Source: Flammula alnicola (lineage: Eukaryota > Basidiomycota > Agaricomycetes > Agaricales > Strophariaceae). Taken from it: a DNA stretch of 64,000 bases. Within the stretch, counting starts at the first letter, position 1. Every line of letters starts with the position of its first letter. The stretch spans positions 868,001 to 932,000 of the forward strand of contig JADNRV010000005.1 of NCBI GenBank assembly GCA_015499995.1, read 5' to 3'. Below the pieces are notes generated by a model that saw only the letters and a list, made by a program, of their open reading frames with translations, did no database searches and had not been told where the DNA came from. A program made the translations under genes and the position numbers. Positions 1-11,824 of this stretch are shown here, one piece after another.

Positions 1-1530
1 ATTCAAACTGAAATGTAACTTTATAATCAGCGAGGTTTTAAGTGCATGTCCGAGTCCGAGCCCATGATGACACTTTCCTGCAGGCTGACGCATCCTGAGA
101 GATAATGGAGTAATCCAGATTGCTCTGACATTGCAGCTTCGGGATGCTAGAAGTTGAGCCCAAGCGAGCGAAGACACGGTGGGTCACCATACACTTATCG
201 AAGCTATAGAAAACATAGGCCTAGGAAGCCAGTGAACACAAGAATAAGTTATTCCCGTGCATATCGGAAAGAGGATCAGCAACGGCACTCCAGAAGCTCG
301 CCCAGCGAGATTATTCTTGCAATCTCTCTTCAACTCCATGGCTTTTGTCAAGAACCAAGGGCATATCTTGCCCGAGCCCTCTGAGCAGGCAAGCCCTTCC
401 AGTCCAGGAAATATCTCCAGTCCAAGGAAACATCGAATGCTCATCAGGGTCGCAAGATGCGCATGTTTCCGCATTCCGAAGTCGATACTAATTTGTAAAT
501 GAACGCCCTAATTGCCCAAATAATTTAACAAAATTCTCTGCGCCTAGTTTAAAGGGACCCAACAGGCGCCGGTGAGCGTTTAGCTATTAGCATTGAAAGT
601 TGCCGGCCAGAGAACTCTGGCTAATCAATAAGCAATGAAAGATCCTGTTCAACATGATTACTTGGGCCCCAGTAAAACGTCGTACTCTGATCCTGATACT
701 TATAATAAGATGCGGGCTAAGTTAAAGAAGTCAGTTCAGGCACCTTAATAGATGCGCTATTCAGATAAGAGACGAAACCGAATTTGGAAGAAATGTGGAA
801 GGGATATTCTTCATGGTAGGCACGTTAATCTTGGAGATATCTGGGTGTATTGCAAACACCCTGGAAAGGACTCTGAGAAAGCTGGAAGAGAATCGTCGGT
901 CTTGAAATATCGTCCGAGACAATCGCGTAGAATCCCGACAAGAAGCTCACATGTCCTTGACTATCACCACAATAACACCTCATGCCGGTATTGATTGGGG
1001 GTAATTTTAGATTCGCCTGACACGAATCATAAAATTGGAAGATCCTTCTCATGACAGTAGAAAGGAATTCAACACTTTCCTCATGATGATTGCCGTAGCA
1101 GGTAGAATATTGTCCAACGGAATACTGCTCACTGAGTCAAAATTCTATCTGGCCAAGTTCATTCAAGCGGGGCGGTTGAGCATCTGCAAATCTGAGAAGG
1201 CAAGTGCCAGACAAATATAGCGCAGAAACACGGTCGGGTTCGTTGACAGATGAAAGGGACCGGTGAAAGTCCCAAGTCGGCATGATATCATTGCTCAGAA
1301 AGCGACAGCTCCGTGGACGTTCGCATTCACCGGTCACCCCTTACAAGTAAAGAAAAGTGAGCTTCTAAAAGTAGGACGGCTAGGATGGCTCACCCCTTGA
1401 ACCGAAATGTCAAGCCCTCACCTCCATTGCACCCTCCATCATACTGGGCGGGAAGTGTAGTAGCCATTGCGCCGCATATCATTCTGGAATGAATAGACTT
1501 GACGTGACATCGTGAAGACCGTATGTCTGA
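1..1530. other. unassigned intergenic DNA
   Basis: Only short open frames occur here. On the minus strand, pieces at 825-1052 and 1137-1337 read like protein in places, but I could not join them with convincing splice sites or match them to a family. They may be exons of a diverged gene that continues from the open frame at 1531-1908. No repeat or RNA gene was recognised. Confidence 0.4.
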
Positions 1531-1908
1531 TCAAAACAAAGGTCGCCAATACATACCGCGGTCGCCATCCCACAACTTAATCCAAGATGCATTAAGGCGG
1601 TGCTCAATCTCGAATCTCTGTTGCACCTGTCTTGCGGATTTTTCCGTGGACTCCCATGTTTTCTTTGCGAGCCCGTTCAGTTTTATGAGGAAGGTGAAGC
1701 GGAGTTTCTGGCTTGACAATGCAGTATCCATCGTCACGGTCTCCTGAAGTATGAAGTCGTGATCCTCATGGTCGCTGCAGCTGGGCTGAAAAGTAATCAG
1801 ATGGTGCACAGGAAATTTTAATAAATGAGACTCATCCAGATAGAGGGAGCCTTGAGGTTTGAAATTTGAAAGACTGTCCAAGTCGAGGACTACTCTACGA
1901 ACATGCAT
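1531..1908 (-). CDS. possible exon of an unrecognised gene
   Basis: This is a 125-residue open frame beginning MHVRRVVLDLDSL. It has mixed, protein-like composition (several Trp, Phe and charged residues) and no low complexity. A good 5' splice consensus (GTATGT on the minus strand) lies near 1551-1556, just after an ...LWDGDRG segment, so the true exon could end at 1557 and continue toward lower coordinates. I do not recognise the family. No signal peptide or membrane segment is visible. It could also be a chance frame. Confidence 0.25.
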   Translation of the reverse strand: MHVRRVVLDLDSLSNFKPQGSLYLDESHLLKFPVHHLITFQPSCSDHEDHDFILQETVTMDTALSSQKLRFTFLIKLNGLAKKTWESTEKSARQVQQRFEIEHRLNASWIKLWDGDRGMYWRPLF

Positions 1909-2589
1909 TGAGCGACAGCTGCGGTGTTGTACAATTGAATTCGCGTGGAGGGAAGATTATTGATAATCATTTCACACGGTAAAATTTTGGTCTGCAAACT
2001 TCATCTTGTCCTCAGCCAAGTCAGACTGGACCGCTAAACACCGCTGTTTCCTACCGCTAGTTACTAGTTATCTCTCATGGAGCTGTTGAGAAACGTGATA
2101 TTTTCGTGCAGGATCTCACACCCTTATCAAATTCAGCGTTCCAGCGGGACGGGATGCCAAGGAGGAGCCCGTCCATATGACTGATGCGATGATTGACTAA
2201 CTTGACTTAGAACTTCTTCTCAAGTAGAGGGATTCGTGGAACAATTTTGTCTTCCTTGGCTTTGCCTGAAGCTGACATCGTGGTTTATGCCCATTGCGAG
2301 CACGGTACGTGAATCTGCAAATTTCGATTTAGACTCGAGACACCCAGCTATATCGCACTGCATGTATTCCATTTCTCACTTGCGGTAGCTTGTAGTTGGT
2401 CTCTGGAGCTCATGGTCCCTTTTTAAATTTCAGACCCGCCCAGACATTCTGAAAAATACCGGGTCTTCGTCGGGGAAAGCCCCGGACCGTCAGGTCTGGG
2501 GATCCGTGACGCTTTAAAGTCGTCGAGGTTGAACCCGGATCGCGCAATCGTCTTTCTTTCTGCCAACACACCAAGCCACTGCGACCAGG
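1909..2589. other. intergenic, upstream of the epimerase gene
   Basis: No convincing coding frame, repeat or RNA gene is seen. The 3' part presumably holds the promoter and 5' leader of the aldose 1-epimerase gene. No clear TATA box was found close to its start codon. Confidence 0.4.
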
Positions 2590-4453
2590 ATGTCTGAGTT
2601 TGACCCGGTTTTGTTGACGCTCCCTGCTTCACTCACGCCTTCTCTTGTCCTAGAGGTACGTGGCAGCAACGCGGTGGGACCTCGTCTGCTATGTCAGGCA
2701 TTAACACGTTCACTTTGTTTGGATAGGTTCTTCCTCATGGACTCACCATCCATAAGTTCTTGGTGCAAACTGACGGCCGTGTGAGTCCAGTTGTCCATAT
2801 ACCACTGTCTTATCGCTTCGGGTCGTAGATCATCCTGACATATTTCTCAGACGCATGATATTGTAATAGGCCCGGAGTCACCCAAAGATCATGTTACTCA
2901 AAAGTACACGAACACCATCGTTGGGAGATATGCCAATCGCATCCCAGTCGGCACACACGTCCTGGACAGGAAAGGCGCATCAAGCCAATTAACAACTCTA
3001 TCCAATGGTATGGATATCTTGCTATGTCTGACTGATTTCATTGAAATATTATTGCATCAATCAATCGCTCTTTTATCTATTAGAATCTCCTGAGGTATCT
3101 CTCCATGGTGGACCTGTAGGATTCGATGCCCTCTCCTGGACCCTGGTGACGTCTGAAGAACCTCCAAGACTTTTCTCTGCAACAGAGCTGAGCCAGATTC
3201 ACGCGCTCCCCGAGTCATCATATGCTATTTTTGGCTAAGATCTCCTTCCGGGGATCAAGGATTTCCAGGAACACTGTTAGTCGAAGCTCTCGTCGCTCTC
3301 ATCGCCCCTGGAAATCCACAAGCCCACGTGCGCGAACCTGAGTCCTCCCTGGGTAGTGTCGTACTCCTTTATCGTGCAAAATTAGAAGATTCCAATAATG
3401 TTACGCCTGTCAACCTTACTCAAGTAAGCCACCACCTTACATCTCAATGGACCCCTTCTTCTCATATTCCAGCACTGGGGTTTCAACCTCGATGCAAGCT
3501 TGCAAGAAGAACCAGACAAACTTTCAGTCAAGGGACATACGCTATCTATAAAAGTAAATCTCGAACATGAATGTTGTTTCCCATAAAGTTAAATTCTTAT
3601 CTGATATCTCTAGGCGGATCGCATTGCGCAACTTGATTCCAATAGTCTTGGAACTGGTAAATTCATCCCAGTCTCGACCGTACCCGCGCATGCGCACGCT
3701 TCGAAACTTATCGGTGAACAAATCCCGCAATCCGGATACGGTGGGTATTTCTGACTCCATTTTTGGCCGATTTGACGCGATTGCCTAAAACAAAACACAT
3801 GTAGATGATTACTACCTTTTCGAAGAAAAAGCAAATTCATCCATCCCGACCCGCGTTTCTTTATCTTCATTCAATAGTAAAAGCGATTTAGTGAAGGATC
3901 TGCTCCGTCCCTCCGGCGAAGAGGAGCGCGGTAGTCGAGCCGAACCGACTGTGATTTTAGCTTCCAAGAAATCTGGCCTCAAGTTGCTCTTTGATAGCAA
4001 TCGTTAGTTCATCGTTGTTTTTCGCGCGATGCGGTACAGCACTTACAATTTTCTCAGAGCATGGTGTTATGTTTTATTCAAACGCAATGGCGAACGTCGC
4101 TAAAGGAGCGCGTAAGAAGATCCATGGCGGTTCCGGTATCAGTGGCAATGGCGATGCATATGGCCCAGGAAGTATGTATCTCCTTCATTCAATGCGCATG
4201 CATATTCAAACCGGCGATTTTTCCTGCAGCTGCTGCTTTCCTGGAGTTCCACGACGTGCGTTGATATTTTCCTTCCTGTCGAATTCAAAATGCTATCCGC
4301 TCACACGAGGCCATCATTGATTAGCCTCTTTCAGCCTTCCTCTACCCAGAGAATAAGGACGATGGAGACACCCTCATCACATCCGACGAATTATATCACA
4401 ATTACGTGCGTTGCGATGTGAAATTCCATGTCCCGACCCCCGTCGAGAAGTAA
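2590..4453 (+). CDS. aldose 1-epimerase (galactose mutarotase) with one apparent frameshift
   Basis: This protein interconverts alpha and beta anomers of aldoses such as galactose and glucose, and is expected to be cytosolic. Exons read by eye: 2590-2655, 2727-2780, 2851-3007, 3084-3423 (with one frame break), 3473-3553, 3614-3740, 3805-4002, 4058-4171, 4230-4255 and 4325-4453. Visible motifs are NTIVGRYANRI near the N-terminus, SLHGGPVGFD, GFPGTL, QHWGFNLD (the catalytic-histidine segment), a TAAFLEFHD stretch, and the terminal YHNYVRCDVKFHV. Length is about 390 residues, normal for fungal mutarotases. The frame breaks near 3227-3240: SSYAIF reads in one frame, but the required RSPSGDQGFPG reads in another. 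One extra T in the T5 run would restore it, so this is either a real lesion or a base-calling error. The start ATG gives a complete family-like N-terminus. Confidence 0.85.
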
Positions 4454-5807
4454 AGTGTTAGGAGAAATTTTGCTTGTGATCGTCGCAGATCCCTTCGGAA
4501 TACCGGATATTATTATTGGTCTCGTCTGAATATTACCTTTGAATTACTCTAGAGTGCATATTTTTGCTAGGTTTCCTAGTACCCGCTACATTCTAAATAT
4601 GCAAGTATCTCACGCGTTGTAGACGTTGTTTACTTCTGTGAGGCCGGCTTGATTGCGACGGGTTCGGTAGCTGTGATGTCTTCATTTGGGTCTTGCAGCG
4701 AGATTCGGACAAAACCCCTCTATTCGCGGCGAGAGCTTTATTAACATATGATCTCTATGAATGTTATTATTAAATTATAATTGATTGAAGCTGGAGTGGA
4801 TCTCACCGTATCTCACCTTCTAGTATTAAGTCTCCGCCAACGAACTAAAATTCTTTTTTGTGATGATTCTGCCATCTTTGATGGTGCCTTTAGTCCCGTC
4901 ATCCAAAGATTGAACTATAGTCTTAAAGATGCATGGTGTCTAACTTACGTTGGAACTTGATGAGATCCCAGTTCCCCTTCTGCGAAGCACCTCGCACAGT
5001 AAAAGGTGGAGCTCATAATGGGTTCGGCATTTGCGATGATCGTGTGTGGCGCACGCGGCACTGGGATCATTCATCACTGAATGAATAAACTCATCGTCTC
5101 ATTTGAGTACTTAGAGGCTATCATTGACGAGCGCAAAAGGTGACGTTCCCATTCCTACCTCTTCAAGACTTCAAACTTCAACGACCACGACAGAGTGTGA
5201 GATATCTATCACATCAGATCAAAATGCTATCAAATTTTATATTTAAAGCTGACGGCTTCCCGAAACAGGTGGTTGCCAGGTTGTTAGTGAAGAACATACT
5301 TCTGGGAGAATCTGTTAGGGATATCTGTCGCATGCATTATAGATGGAGTGGATGGCGCTGCCAATCCTTCCAAGGATATAAATTTAGCCTGACACAAGAT
5401 GTTGTCCACTGATCCGCGTCAGGAAACACTACGTGCATCCTTATCCCACAGCTCGCCAATCATTTCTCTAATCACTCGTGGAGTCGTAATCGCTCGTGGA
5501 TTCCTAATCACTCATGGATTTTTAACTAAAGTGCATGGATATCAAATCACCAGTTTCCGTCTGCCTAACATACATATGGTCTCTCGGGCTGAGAAGCTCT
5601 GCGAACGCCAAACAGTTAATGTATGAAGTTGAAAAGTACAGGTAAATAATTTAAATAAATATATATCGGCCTAGAGGCTGCCGCAATGCGAAATACTTTG
5701 TTGAGTGGTAGGGAAATTTTATCTCCAAGTCAAGGAAAAGGGAGCGAGCATGACGGCCAACCTTCCCCAAAATCCTACAATGGGAACGGCAGCGGCAAGT
5801 TTTCCCT
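4454..5807. other. intergenic, convergent 3' ends
   Basis: This lies between the 3' ends of the epimerase (+) and the GTPase (-). No gene was recognised. Open frames at 5140-5412 and 5399-5626 have no family resemblance. The stretch contains a small 18-bp tandem repeat, listed separately. The rest is unremarkable AT-rich sequence. Confidence 0.5.
5470..5523. repeat. 18-bp tandem repeat, three degenerate copies
   Basis: Three adjacent units begin AATCACTCGTGG, AATCGCTCGTGG and AATCACTCATGG, each 18 bp long. The 18-bp period keeps frame, so the overlapping open frame at 5399-5626 would read a repeated hexapeptide (LITRGV, VIARGF, LITHGF). Whether that frame is translated is unknown. Confidence 0.75.
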
Positions 5808-7009
5808 CTAAGATGGCATTGCTGTTCTCTGTCGCCGCGACGGCTTGTATGATAGGCGAATGGGTTTGTTGTCCCGGGTATTCGTTTCCCCCACCGGCGC
5901 TGTTCCTGCTCCAGCATGAGGAGACGCCAATTTTGCTGCAGCGGTGGCCGAGTCCGCGAGTCGCAAACGCTCCTCCATTTTTGCCAAGGCGTCCCTATAA
6001 CCTCTCACAACATTGGAGGAGTCGAGCTGAAGTCGGTGTATGACTAATTCCAATCTCGACCTCTCTTGAGCCAGTTCCCTGCGGCTCTCCTCGTCTCTGA
6101 CCCTAGTAGCTTCCTGAATTTCCGCCAACAGACCCCGAATCTCCTCTCGATGTCTCTCCATCTGCTCAAAAATTTCCCGAGCGAGCTCTTTTCCTGCACG
6201 AGTCTCCGAGATATCGAGCCCACTGCTAAGTTCTTCCTGGATTTGCAAAGTAATGGATGGGGTGCTTTGTTGGATTATCGAACGGATAATGGCTTGCGCA
6301 GACTCCACCGTATTGGCGTAGCGCGCGAGACGAGCGCCTTTCTCGATGGCTGGCTTGAAAAAGATGTCCTTTGAAGCCAACTCTTGTTCCCTTTCTTCGC
6401 CGACCGACTCCTCTATCTTGTCCCACATCGTCGTCGTTATAATAACGCTGCGAAGAGATGCTTCTCCGCACAGGTTGCGAAACATCCGAAAACTTCGCGC
6501 CGATATGCCTCCTATGCGATTGTCGAGAATCCGGTGCATGTATATAACACCCGCTAAATGTGTTCCTTGGTCATAGCTAGGTTGAAATGAGTTTCGCACC
6601 AGGAAGAAGCCCGGAAAAAAGGAATGGCTCACGAATATGACAGGTATGTCGCAATCATGTTCAGAACAGTCGTGTCGCTCAGGTTCGTGTCGTCAAATCC
6701 AGGGGTATCGATTAGCGAAATCATTTGGCCGTCGACTTCAAAAGGTTGTGAGATCTGTACGTCGTTCGTACATGATTCCAATTCACGTCCTATTCGAAGG
6801 TTCGATCCGCTCAACAGGTTGATAAACTAGAACCGCTAGAGCTTTAAATGTGAAAATTGACGGTATAAGCCTCGTAATTATCTCACTGATGTTTTCCCAG
6901 TTCCTGTGGGTCCCATTACACTGAAGACCCCCAAAACGATATTTAAACTATGTCAAGGATCAAAAAATCGCGTGGCCGCTTACGCTATTGAGAGAGGACC
7001 CGGATCATC
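5808..7009 (-). CDS. AIG1/Toc34-type P-loop GTPase with C-terminal coiled coil
   Basis: Predicted guanine-nucleotide-binding protein of the G-domain family expanded in Agaricomycetes; its cellular role is not known. Exons: 6984-7009, 6887-6920, 6642-6826 and 5808-6576. All junctions keep phase and give a continuous protein of over 330 residues. Walker A/G1 reads SIAVMGPTGTGKTSF. G3 is SLIDTPGFDD. The family hallmark GVIYMHRILDNRIGG follows, then a TTTMW segment at the usual G4-like position. The C-terminal half (from about residue 180) is rich in Glu, Arg and Leu with heptad-like spacing (REEIRGLLAEIQEA), predicting coiled coil, and ends in a basic tail. An intron splits the P-loop just after GKTS. 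The 5' end is unresolved: an upstream exon with the start codon should precede 7009, but I could not choose one. Confidence 0.8.
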
Positions 7010-8400
7010 CTGGAAGACCTTGGCGAACAAAGTATGAAATATTAGTCCCATAATTAAAGGATATATCCCAAAAAAATTGACCGTTGTAAGACTGGATGAG
7101 ACGGTCATGAGGGTCGTTGTAAGTCGCGACGAGAAAATTAAAAGGACAAGGGAAATTCTCATTGAGAACAGCTGGAATAAATTGAAAGTAGGTTGAGGGC
7201 GGCGAGGACCGCTGCGCTGCGTTGAGTCCGCGTTTTTGACCATCCATTTCCTAAAATAGTGTCGACATTCGACATGAGGACGGAGAGGTCGAGCATCCCA
7301 CATACCCAGCCATTATAGCGTGAGACGCGGCATCATCGTTCAGGATTTTCGAAGGGCACGATTGAAACCGAAGGTCGGACTTCGGCGTGCGCGCAACAAA
7401 AAATCAAAAATACAAGAGTTGGAACGGCCGTGCGATCGGTCCACATGGACGTCGATCTTCCCCTTGCATTGCATGACCAAGTCTGCTGTAAGCGCTGTCC
7501 AATTATTCTGTGTCGAAGATTCCCTCCGGAAACGGAACCTCGATACCAAAATTATAATCAGATTAGTTCAGTGTGCTCCCGGTCACTCTTGATGTTCGGT
7601 ATGTTCCGTTGAGAATGAGTGTCATTGGCGAAGGAGGGAGTGTCAAACGCAAGGGTACTGGATCCGTTTCCTGCGGACTATATCCCTACGTCAACGAAAT
7701 TTGTTAGAAATCTGAACGCGAGGAGAAAGCAAGGAATGAGGCCCAACGATCTTTACCTGCTTGAACGAGTTACCGATATGGGTGATGGGAAACTGATAAT
7801 GGGCAGGGAGACGCTGCGTGCTCTGTAGCAGGATATTGTGGGATGACACCAATGGAAGCATCGAAGAGACCATCTCAAAGAATGGGTGGTCCAAAGAATC
7901 ACCTACAATATTCAAACTCCCGTCAATCTCAAAATGAAGAAACAGTGAAAAGGACTCCGAGGAATAGGTACCACCTCCATAAAATGTCTGCACATTTTCA
8001 TCTTCAAATAAATAATTTGTCGTCCCATCTTGCATATTTACCGCCACATCCAACAACGCGGGCTTCTAACCTTCAAAGAAGATACCCAGCCTGCAAGAGC
8101 TCGATATTCCGTAACCAACCCTGTAATGCCATGGAAATCGATACCCTAATGGCTTGGAAGAAAGAGAAGAGAGGACATATGGGATTGCCCATCCCAATAC
8201 GAGGCTTGAAGGTGGTGGGGCGTTCGAGGGAAAGATGTAAGGCTGCCCGCAGCCTTTCACGGTCACGAGCTCGATTGCCCCCTATAAGGCGATCTCACAC
8301 TCTTCTGGATGGACTCCTTCTTTACTGTACCGTATTGTCGTTAGCTCTCCAATATCCAGGCGTTGGTCCTTTCCGTCTCGTCTCCTGAGTCCACTCAATT
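7010..8400. other. unresolved frames upstream of the GTPase
   Basis: Minus-strand frames at 7005-7247, 7340-7549, 7691-8056 and 8066-8266 are partly protein-like. The frame at 7691-8056 ends at a plausible donor (FKQ followed by GTAAAG). They may be exons of another minus-strand gene or distant 5' exons of the GTPase. I recognise no domain, and a continuous spliced frame was not found. The overlapping plus-strand frame at 7843-8388 looks like a shadow. Confidence 0.3.
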
Positions 8401-11400
8401 AGTGTAGGCCGTAGTTCACACTACGGTCTTTCAGAAGACCATTCCAAAATACAGCATGTGTAACAGCCTCCTCAGGAGAACATCGAGGGATGCAATTAAT
8501 TTTAATCCAGAGACAGTCGGTTAGCGTTTTCGAGATGCGTATGGTAATTGGAGGTTTGAACTGACTGCTGTCTGCAACAGGTCTCGGACCATGTCGGTGA
8601 ATAAGCAGCCAAGACACGATGTGGGGTGCGCTCGCAATAATTAGTGTGCGGCGCAGCAGCATGGGAGGTGCCGTGGGAAACCGTTACCAACTTAAGCACA
8701 GACAAATATTGTATTCACGTGATTGCCGTATTCATTGCTTTGCTCCTCAGGCCTCAGGCCTCAGGCTTCAATTCTGAATAGCTTGCATACTTTCTCCCAC
8801 CGCACATCCATTATCTGGTCTAATGGAGGTGCCAATAAAGCGCTATCCTGTCAAGCTTAAGCTCAAACCTCATGCAAGGCGGTGGACAAGCAGTCGCCGC
8901 CGACTCGGTCGATTCCTAGGCCTTCAACAACCGCGGAATCATGCAAGGAAATAGCGCATTCTCACTCACCACCGCCCCGTATTCTGCATATGGATCTGGT
9001 ATTCATTGATCATGATAAGGAACATTCTGGGAATGACTTTTCAATTGGAGGCTTCTTGACCCTACAAACATATTTCATTGCGGATTCGTTCGTTCCGAAA
9101 CCATTTACGTCTCTCACCTGGTTGGGCACAGGTTTTGAAGATCTCTTCCAATTCCAAGGATCCGAGGCATATTCCGTTAAGTCCTTGGATGCATCGACGC
9201 GTTACATCGACATTCCCACCCCTGCACATTGCGTAAATCTCTCACATCGTTGAAGTATTTATTGACCGGAAAGGCGTTCACATCGACCTGCGTTCCTGCA
9301 CGCTGATTCTATCGCTAACTCCCTAGCGACATAATCCACGCATCTCGGACATACACACTCCCTTGGCCTATCACACTATCAGGGAACTCATATGACATCG
9401 ACATCGGACACGCACTCTATCGTCGGCTGTCGCTCGGTGGGGAAACGTCGCCTCCCTTTCATCCTGCTCGTACACGATTCACGCCGATTCCCCTATGCTG
9501 GCTCCTTCTGGCTCTTGGGGTTAAATATGACGCCTTACTGGTAATCGAGCGTGCATAAATAGAACTTGCGTGCGTGCGTGCTTGCATTGACTAGTCGCCT
9601 ACAGGTTGCTGACAGGCAGTTATGCCAATCAGTCAACCCCGCTTGGACTGACAGCTGCAGAAAGCATAGGCTTAATCATAAAGAGTCGCGGCATGAAAAC
9701 AGAACATTTCGACTTGTAGGCAGACGCACCACCTACATAGAACATGAAGCACATTGGGCGACTTGTGGTGAGAAAGATTTCGCATTTCAGTATCGAGGCG
9801 CGTGCACTTCTCATAAAAATGCATGCTCCGTCTAACATTTATGAGACACCCCAATCTTCTGCGTAACTGTTATGAATCTTGTGATGCAAGACAAGTGAAC
9901 TCGAACCTCTAAATAATTCGAGGGTACGTTCATCTGCTCCCCTATTAGGGCATGATACAGGGTAAACGTTGCGAGAAGAATGCGCCGCTAAGTGATACTC
10001 AAAATTTCGTTTACTTCGTCCTATCCTACTTGTCTTCTAGCATTATCACATGCATTGTGGCGCACTCGTCCGTAAACGGGCGGTTCCTGACCAAGAGCTA
10101 CAGGCTACTTAAGTTATGCCTAAAATAAATCCATCGAAATTGAAATGAGATAAGTAGCATAAGTGGCTGCCGCTGCAAGTCACTATAAACCGGGCACCGA
10201 CAGAGGAAAAATTGAACTCTAACTGGATTCGACTCAGGAGGCCTCAAAACAGCATACATGGCCTCGGAAATTATGGAGAGCCTGAGGCGGCCAATTTAGT
10301 AAAGTAACGATAAGCACAAGGTTAGCGTATCCTCGGCGAGCGATATGTGGTGATAGGCTGAAGATACATCAAAGATACATGCATTCGAAATCGCGGAAAA
10401 TTTTATGAGTTCATACTACATAGCAATATGGGACTGTGGGATTGGTAATAATGCAAGTCCTTAGTACTCTTGCTGTGGCGCGGTTCGCGAGGACTAGACT
10501 ATGTACATCGCAACGGAGACGTGAGAGGATGAAAATGAGCGGGAAACATTGCGGAGAATGTAAGACACATGAAACAACAAATTGTACACCGGAATGGAAG
10601 GAAGAAAATGGAGGAAGAAAAAGTATGGAAAGCACCTTTGAATTGAAGTATGCTTTGTTGAACCAGTCGAGGAAAGTTCTGGGCGCAGCTCCGACAGGCC
10701 TACCAACTTGTCATGCAGATCTTGCGAATCGTGTCTGAAGTCGAGTCCATACTTCGAAGCTCGGCGATCGGAGGGTCCCAGAAAACACGGACGTTTCAAC
10801 GCCATATTTCCGCAGGAGCCGGAACTAATTAGTATGTGTATGACTTGGTGTAAATTGTCCACCAAAAAATTTAAGGAATCAGATTGTTGATGATAAAAAA
10901 GTACCGCATATGAAACCTGTGGGTCCAGTCCGTCGCTTTCGGCCAGTGAATCCGATCCTTCCTTTGGTGCAGCCCATAAATGGTGCTTAGCGAATGTTTA
11001 ATAGGGGGTACATAAGCGCCGCGTAGACAAGTACTTTGTTCCATGTCGTACAGATATAAGAACAACATATGAAAATATAGATATGCAAAGCACCGACATG
11101 CATGCTATTCGAGGTTCGAAAGAAGGGAAAAGCAATAATACAACCAACCGTTTCCTTAAAAAGTTTTCGATAGATGATATGGACAGCCCAAGCAGAAGAA
11201 TTGCAAAGGTACTTCATGAAAAAAGGCCATAAGACATGTCGTGACGTATGGTACTGGTAATAAAAAGGCAAATGTTAACGAGGATGGGGAAGGGTTGGGT
11301 AGCTATGATAATGTGATGGTGAATGAATGTTGTTTGTACAGCGATAAAACGTTAGAAAATTAATTATGGACAGCAAGATAGCGAGGGGGCAATACGACAG

Positions 11401-11640
11401 AGAGGATAAGGGAGACGGATAAGGATATTGCACATGTGGTGGGATAGGAGAAGAAGAGGTAAAGAAAAACAATGCTGTGGACTCACAATCCACAATCAAG
11501 CATTAAAATCAAGAAAAACGACCAGGAGCCCCCGAAAGTGCTCCGCCAAATAATCCAAGAAAAAATGCAGGAACGATGGCGTTGATATTGATGATGGTGA
11601 GGATGATGAGAATGACGATGGCGCAGGCGTTGATTAGGGT
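8401..11640. other. long gene-poor stretch
   Basis: No gene could be supported here. Open frames of 60-123 codons occur on both strands, the longest being 8882-9253 (+) and 10494-10865 (-), but none shows family motifs or a usable exon chain. Near 8747-8770 there is a short run of AGGCCTC units, and near 9564-9582 a GTGC run, both too small to interpret. No transposon ends or RNA genes were recognised. Confidence 0.4.
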
Positions 11641-11649
11641 GGCTTGTAA

Positions 11650-11790
11650 TGCTAGTATTGTTGATGATGACGATGATGATGATGATGATGGACGCAACGA
11701 TGCGAAAAATTGATGATGAGTTGACGATCCCACTCAATGCCCCGAAAGAAAAGGAAAAGAAAAGAAAAAGAAAAGAAATAAAAAATCTCA
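11650..11790. repeat. GAT trinucleotide run and purine-rich AAAAG run
   Basis: A GAT-type trinucleotide run lies at about 11660-11691, and an A/G-only stretch of AAAAG-like units at about 11747-11785. Both sit just beyond the stop codon of the large minus-strand regulator, so probably in its 3' untranslated region. They generate spurious His/Ser/Asp-rich open frames on both strands. Confidence 0.7.
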
Positions 11791-11824
11791 GAGAAGAAGA
11801 AAATGGTCCAACGCTCCTCATAGA

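Noticed and set aside
7843..8388. 181-codon plus-strand open frame
   Set aside because: Basic, Ser/Arg-rich, no motif. The opposite strand at 7691-8056 looks more protein-like and has a plausible splice donor.
11509..11733. Hydrophobic minus-strand frame that looked like a small membrane protein
   Set aside because: The Ile/Asn/Ser content comes from the GAT/ATC trinucleotide run. It lies in the probable 3' untranslated region of the regulator, with no family match.
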